In this document: piece after piece, positions 61,730 to 64,000 of the stretch
How positions within the stretch are numbered: the stretch's first letter is position 1
Layout of the letters: every line of letters starts with the position of its first letter
Origin: Mucilaginibacter phenanthrenivorans
Lineage (GTDB): Bacteria; Bacteroidota; Bacteroidia; Sphingobacteriales; Sphingobacteriaceae
Direction: 5' to 3'
DNA length: 64,000 bases
NCBI RefSeq assembly: GCF_024721155.1
Contig: NZ_JAHVAP010000015.1
Coordinates: 62,001-126,000, forward strand
Notes under the pieces: model-generated
Databases searched by the model: none
What the model saw: only the letters and a program-made list of their open reading frames with translations
What the model was told of the DNA's origin: nothing
Position numbers and translations under genes: made by a program

Positions 61730-61911
61730 TGTTTGGGAATTACTACACGTTAGAAGTGTATATGTTCAACAGCGAAAAGGTGTTTCTGTTATTAATTATC
61801 AATGAAAAGATGGGTGCGGAATAATAAACCGTTTATTTGCGTAACAATATCAGCTTTTTATGGTTTGATGTGCAGGCGTTATAGAATAAACGGACTGCTA
61901 AAAAAAGTACT

Positions 61912-62115
61912 ATGGGAACAATAACAGATTTTGGAAGGGACTTTCCTAAAAAAGCATATACGGCAGGAATTTATAAGGCGCTTGGAACAGACCTGACCAG
62001 CGAGCTGGCGCAAGCCAATTGCAAACTTACTATAGATGACGACCTTATCAACTATTCCTTTACCAACCTAACCTTTGAGTTGCAGGAAAAGATCGACCTC
62101 AAGAAAAAGCCCTGA
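61912..62115 (+). CDS. Small soluble protein, unknown
   Basis: A 67-residue protein, MGTITDFGRDFPKKAYTAGI at the start, then LTSELAQANCKLTIDDDLIN and YSFTNLTFELQEKIDLKKK. No family is recognised. It is followed 26 bp later by the convergent 62142-62387 gene. Confidence 0.45.
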   Translation: MGTITDFGRDFPKKAYTAGIYKALGTDLTSELAQANCKLTIDDDLINYSFTNLTFELQEKIDLKKKP

Positions 62116-62141
62116 TTTGGTTTGCGGGATTGATTTAGCGG

Positions 62142-62387
62142 CTAACCCTGCCAGTCGCTTTTTAAAACCTTATATTCTTCACGTTCCTCTAACGTTAAGG
62201 AGGCAAGAACATTTATCGATTTCCCGTTAAGGCCATTGATCACATAATTGCTTTTGGACGCCGTGTCGAAAAACTGGACCCGGTAATTATCCTTTAACTC
62301 TTTGTTGTTTTTTACGATTTCCCCAAACCGGGTTATGAAATTGTCTTTTTGAACTGCTGTTGCTAAACTTGGGTTTTTGAGCGCCAT
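62142..62387 (-). CDS. Small soluble protein, unknown
   Basis: An 81-residue mostly helical protein (MALKNPSLATAVQKDNFITR...TLEEREEYKVLKSDWQG). No family recognised. Convergent with the gene at 61912. Confidence 0.45.
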   Translation of the reverse strand: MALKNPSLATAVQKDNFITRFGEIVKNNKELKDNYRVQFFDTASKSNYVINGLNGKSINVLASLTLEEREEYKVLKSDWQG

Positions 62388-62590
62388 TAATAATTGATTT
62401 AAAACAAAACGACTGTTATTAACTGAATAACAATTTAGTAAAGATAAAGTTATATTATGAGCGAAATAATTTAAATCAATTTTATTTGTTTGTTATTCAT
62501 CATGTTATTAAAACGGCGGGGAATATCTTACAATAATTGCCCGGATACAACGTATAGGTCTGAGTAAGTTTTAATAAAATATTTCAGCCG

Positions 62591-62830
62591 ATGAATTACA
62601 AAATAGACTTAGCAGACGGAACTGCCCAGCTTATTAATATCACCAGTGCCTACTTTAAGTCGTGGCACGTATGGAACGTTCGGTTTCCAAATGGAAAGGA
62701 ATGTATGCTGTTCAAGGTTGGCAGCGCATGGATGCAACGAACGGAAGATTTTCTTGATGAAAAAATCGTAGATGCTATCGGTAAGCACATCGATAAGATC
62801 ATATTAAGACGGAACTCACTCTCTTTTTAA
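62591..62830 (+). CDS. Small soluble protein, unknown
   Basis: A 79-residue protein with a beta-rich middle (YFKSWHVWNVRFPNGKECML, VGSAWMQRTEDF) and a C-terminal helix (DAIGKHIDKIIL). The pattern looks like a small standalone domain, but I do not recognise the family. A roughly 200-bp AT-rich spacer precedes it. Confidence 0.5.
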   Translation: MNYKIDLADGTAQLINITSAYFKSWHVWNVRFPNGKECMLFKVGSAWMQRTEDFLDEKIVDAIGKHIDKIILRRNSLSF

Positions 62831-62981
62831 GACGCAGTGCATATATAAGCATACAGTTATTTTAGTCCGCGCCGGGATTTCAGAGTTATCCTGCGCTTAA
62901 AACCAGCGTTTTAAAGTTATCGTATGTTTTGGTATGCAATTAGCTAAACACAAACCACAACAACTAAATTAAACTAAGCTT

Positions 62982-63125
62982 ATGAAAACTCAAAAAATTA
63001 CATTGATCGCCGCTCTGTTCTTGAATAAATTTGATAAGGAGCTTCAACAAATAATGCAACAGGATCTTCAAACAATAAAAGCACGGTCAGGCCGCAAAAA
63101 CGGCTCTGCGCAGATTGCCTTATAG
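62982..63125 (+). CDS. 47-residue small protein followed by a terminator
   Basis: A very short frame, MKTQKITLIAALFLNKFDKE...GSAQIAL, that ends 34 bp before a good terminator. It has a hydrophobic patch near the N-terminus and a basic segment (KARSGRKNG). No family recognised. The adjacent terminator suggests a real short transcript, though it might instead be a non-coding RNA. Confidence 0.35.
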   Translation: MKTQKITLIAALFLNKFDKELQQIMQQDLQTIKARSGRKNGSAQIAL

Positions 63126-63158
63126 ATAAATATATTTCACCATCTACCAATGGAGATG

Positions 63159-63184
63159 AGGGTTCTGAAAGGGACCCTTTTTTT
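63159..63184 (+). terminator. Intrinsic terminator
   Basis: AGGGTTC-TGAAAG-GGACCCT (7-bp stem including one G-T pair) directly followed by a T-run. Confidence 0.75.
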
Positions 63185-63279
63185 GTGGAGTTTAAGTTGA
63201 GTAGTTAAGTTAGGCTCCGTTTTTTCGTTTATTTGTGGCGGTATCCATACAGTTAATTAATGCGCTAATATCAATAACG

Positions 63280-63792
63280 ATGCAGAAAACAGAATGGTTT
63301 AACAGGAAATTTCCCTTAATTGATGATAACGGCGTTTTACCGGCAATCATCGAACGCTTAAGCGGAACACCCGCCCGGATTGAAGAAATAGTAAGCCAGA
63401 TAAAGCCAGGTTTGCTGACATTCAAGCTTAAGGATAAATGGACAATTAAAGAGGAAATAGGCCACCTTTCAGACCTTGAACCCCTATGGCTGGGCAGGCT
63501 TCATGATCTTATAAATAACGAGGCTGAATTAAGAGTTACCGATCTCACCAATCAACTTACACACAAAGCCAATCACGACGCCACGGAAATAAATGTTTTA
63601 TTACTGCGCTTCAGGGAAAAAAGAAGATTGCTTGTAAATGAGCTTTTGAACCTGGATGATAAGCAGCTATCCAACACCGCACTGCATCCGCGCCTTAAAA
63701 CTCCGATGCGTATCATCGATCTGGCATATTTTGTTGCCGAGCATGATGATCACCATTTGGCAAGCGTGCGGGAGATAATGGTTAGCGGATAA
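63280..63792 (+). CDS. DinB-family metalloprotein
   Basis: A 170-residue four-helix-bundle protein of the DinB/YfiT-like superfamily. The metal-binding pattern is visible: His in WTIKEEIGHLSDLEPLW, and EHDDHHLASV near the C-terminus with two His. DinB-like proteins include thiol-dependent transferases and proteins of unknown role. The ATG at 63280 was chosen because the upstream GTG frame adds 15 hydrophobic residues not seen in the family. Confidence 0.82.
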   Translation: MQKTEWFNRKFPLIDDNGVLPAIIERLSGTPARIEEIVSQIKPGLLTFKLKDKWTIKEEIGHLSDLEPLWLGRLHDLINNEAELRVTDLTNQLTHKANHDATEINVLLLRFREKRRLLVNELLNLDDKQLSNTALHPRLKTPMRIIDLAYFVAEHDDHHLASVREIMVSG

Positions 63793-63864
63793 CTGGATAG
63801 GGGGAATTATTTATCATTGGGAATAATGAGTCAAAGTTTCCACCAACAGACAAATTGTTTCGCT

Positions 63865-64000
63865 TTACAAAATCTCCCCTTCCCCAATGAGATTCCCTCC
63901 CTCGTGGATCCACCAGGTCCGTCCCTTATCAAGGTATTTTTCTAAGGGTTGATTTAATATGAATCTAATCGTCACTATTTTGGTTTCACCGGGTTCTATC
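63865..64000 (-). CDS. EF-Tu domain III-like protein, C-terminus (partial)
   Basis: A minus-strand frame entering from the right edge: 44 complete residues ending ...EKYLDKGRTWWIHEGGNLIG, then EGEIL and a stop at 63865-63867. The R-x-x-x-I-H-E-G-G-x-x-I-G-x-G-x-I pattern copies the last strands of EF-Tu domain III (REGGRTVGAG). The preceding GETKIVTIRF also fits. Residues normally conserved in elongation factor EF-Tu itself are changed, so this is more likely a short EF-Tu C-terminal-domain-like protein than tuf. Confidence 0.6.
   Translation of the reverse strand, partial: IEPGETKIVTIRFILNQPLEKYLDKGRTWWIHEGGNLIGEGEIL

Overview
The window comes from a Bacteroidota genome, most likely family Sphingobacteriaceae (Mucilaginibacter/Pedobacter-like). 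The evidence is the TAnnTTTG-type promoter elements and near-absence of strong Shine-Dalgarno sites, two proteins with gliding-motility/type IX secretion C-terminal domains, an N-terminal S1 protein of Bacteroidota type, a hybrid two-component protein with beta-propeller sensor repeats, DUF2130/DUF6624/DUF1634 proteins, and many intergenic palindromic repeats. The genus is inferred, not shown. Start codons were moved to the ATG fitting a signal peptide or family N-terminus wherever the longest frame began with an implausible TTG or GTG.

Layout: 0-6.7 kb holds partial rpsA, a GT-C type membrane transferase, an AcpH-like protein, tyrS, then two stacked toxin-antitoxin modules (Xre-DUF2384/RES and DUF2683/ParE-RelE). 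6.7-13.6 kb holds a LuxE-like adenylating enzyme, a SYLF lipid-binding protein, penicillin acylase and a cupin. 14-19.6 kb has a 1384-residue hybrid histidine kinase and an AraC regulator, followed by an esterase-TPR protein. 21.5-31.9 kb is accessory: a frameshifted repeat protein, a REP-associated tyrosine transposase with its REP hairpins, a 43-bp tandem array without a gene, a serine hydrolase, an MBG-domain surface protein, DUF2130 and a GH108 lysozyme-like protein.

32.1-45.8 kb is a starch/maltose/glycogen locus, all on the plus strand: two secreted GH13 amylases, beta-phosphoglucomutase, GH65 phosphorylase, an SLC45-like sugar transporter, GH31 alpha-glucosidase and GlgB. The expected flow is extracellular or periplasmic starch breakdown, import of maltose, phosphorolysis to glucose plus beta-glucose-1-phosphate, and conversion to glucose-6-phosphate. 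No SusC/SusD pair or dedicated regulator is in the window. 46.5-48.8 kb encodes an MBOAT/SGNH O-acetylation pair.

49.5-54.3 kb is a glycolytic block: pfkA, a degenerate BadF-type kinase paralogue and gapA in one minus-strand operon, diverging from a Nudix-fold regulator whose catalytic box is degenerate, with an intact BadF-type kinase paralogue beyond. A tRNA-Arg(TCT) at 54.75 kb is followed by a 3-kb lipoprotein island containing a tRNA 3'-end remnant, duplicated terminators and two tandem paralogous lipoproteins. 58-61 kb carries an alpha/beta hydrolase and a GntR-TauE-DUF1634 operon with a clear FadR-type operator. The right end has several very small unknown genes, a DinB-family protein and the C-terminus of an EF-Tu domain-III-like protein.
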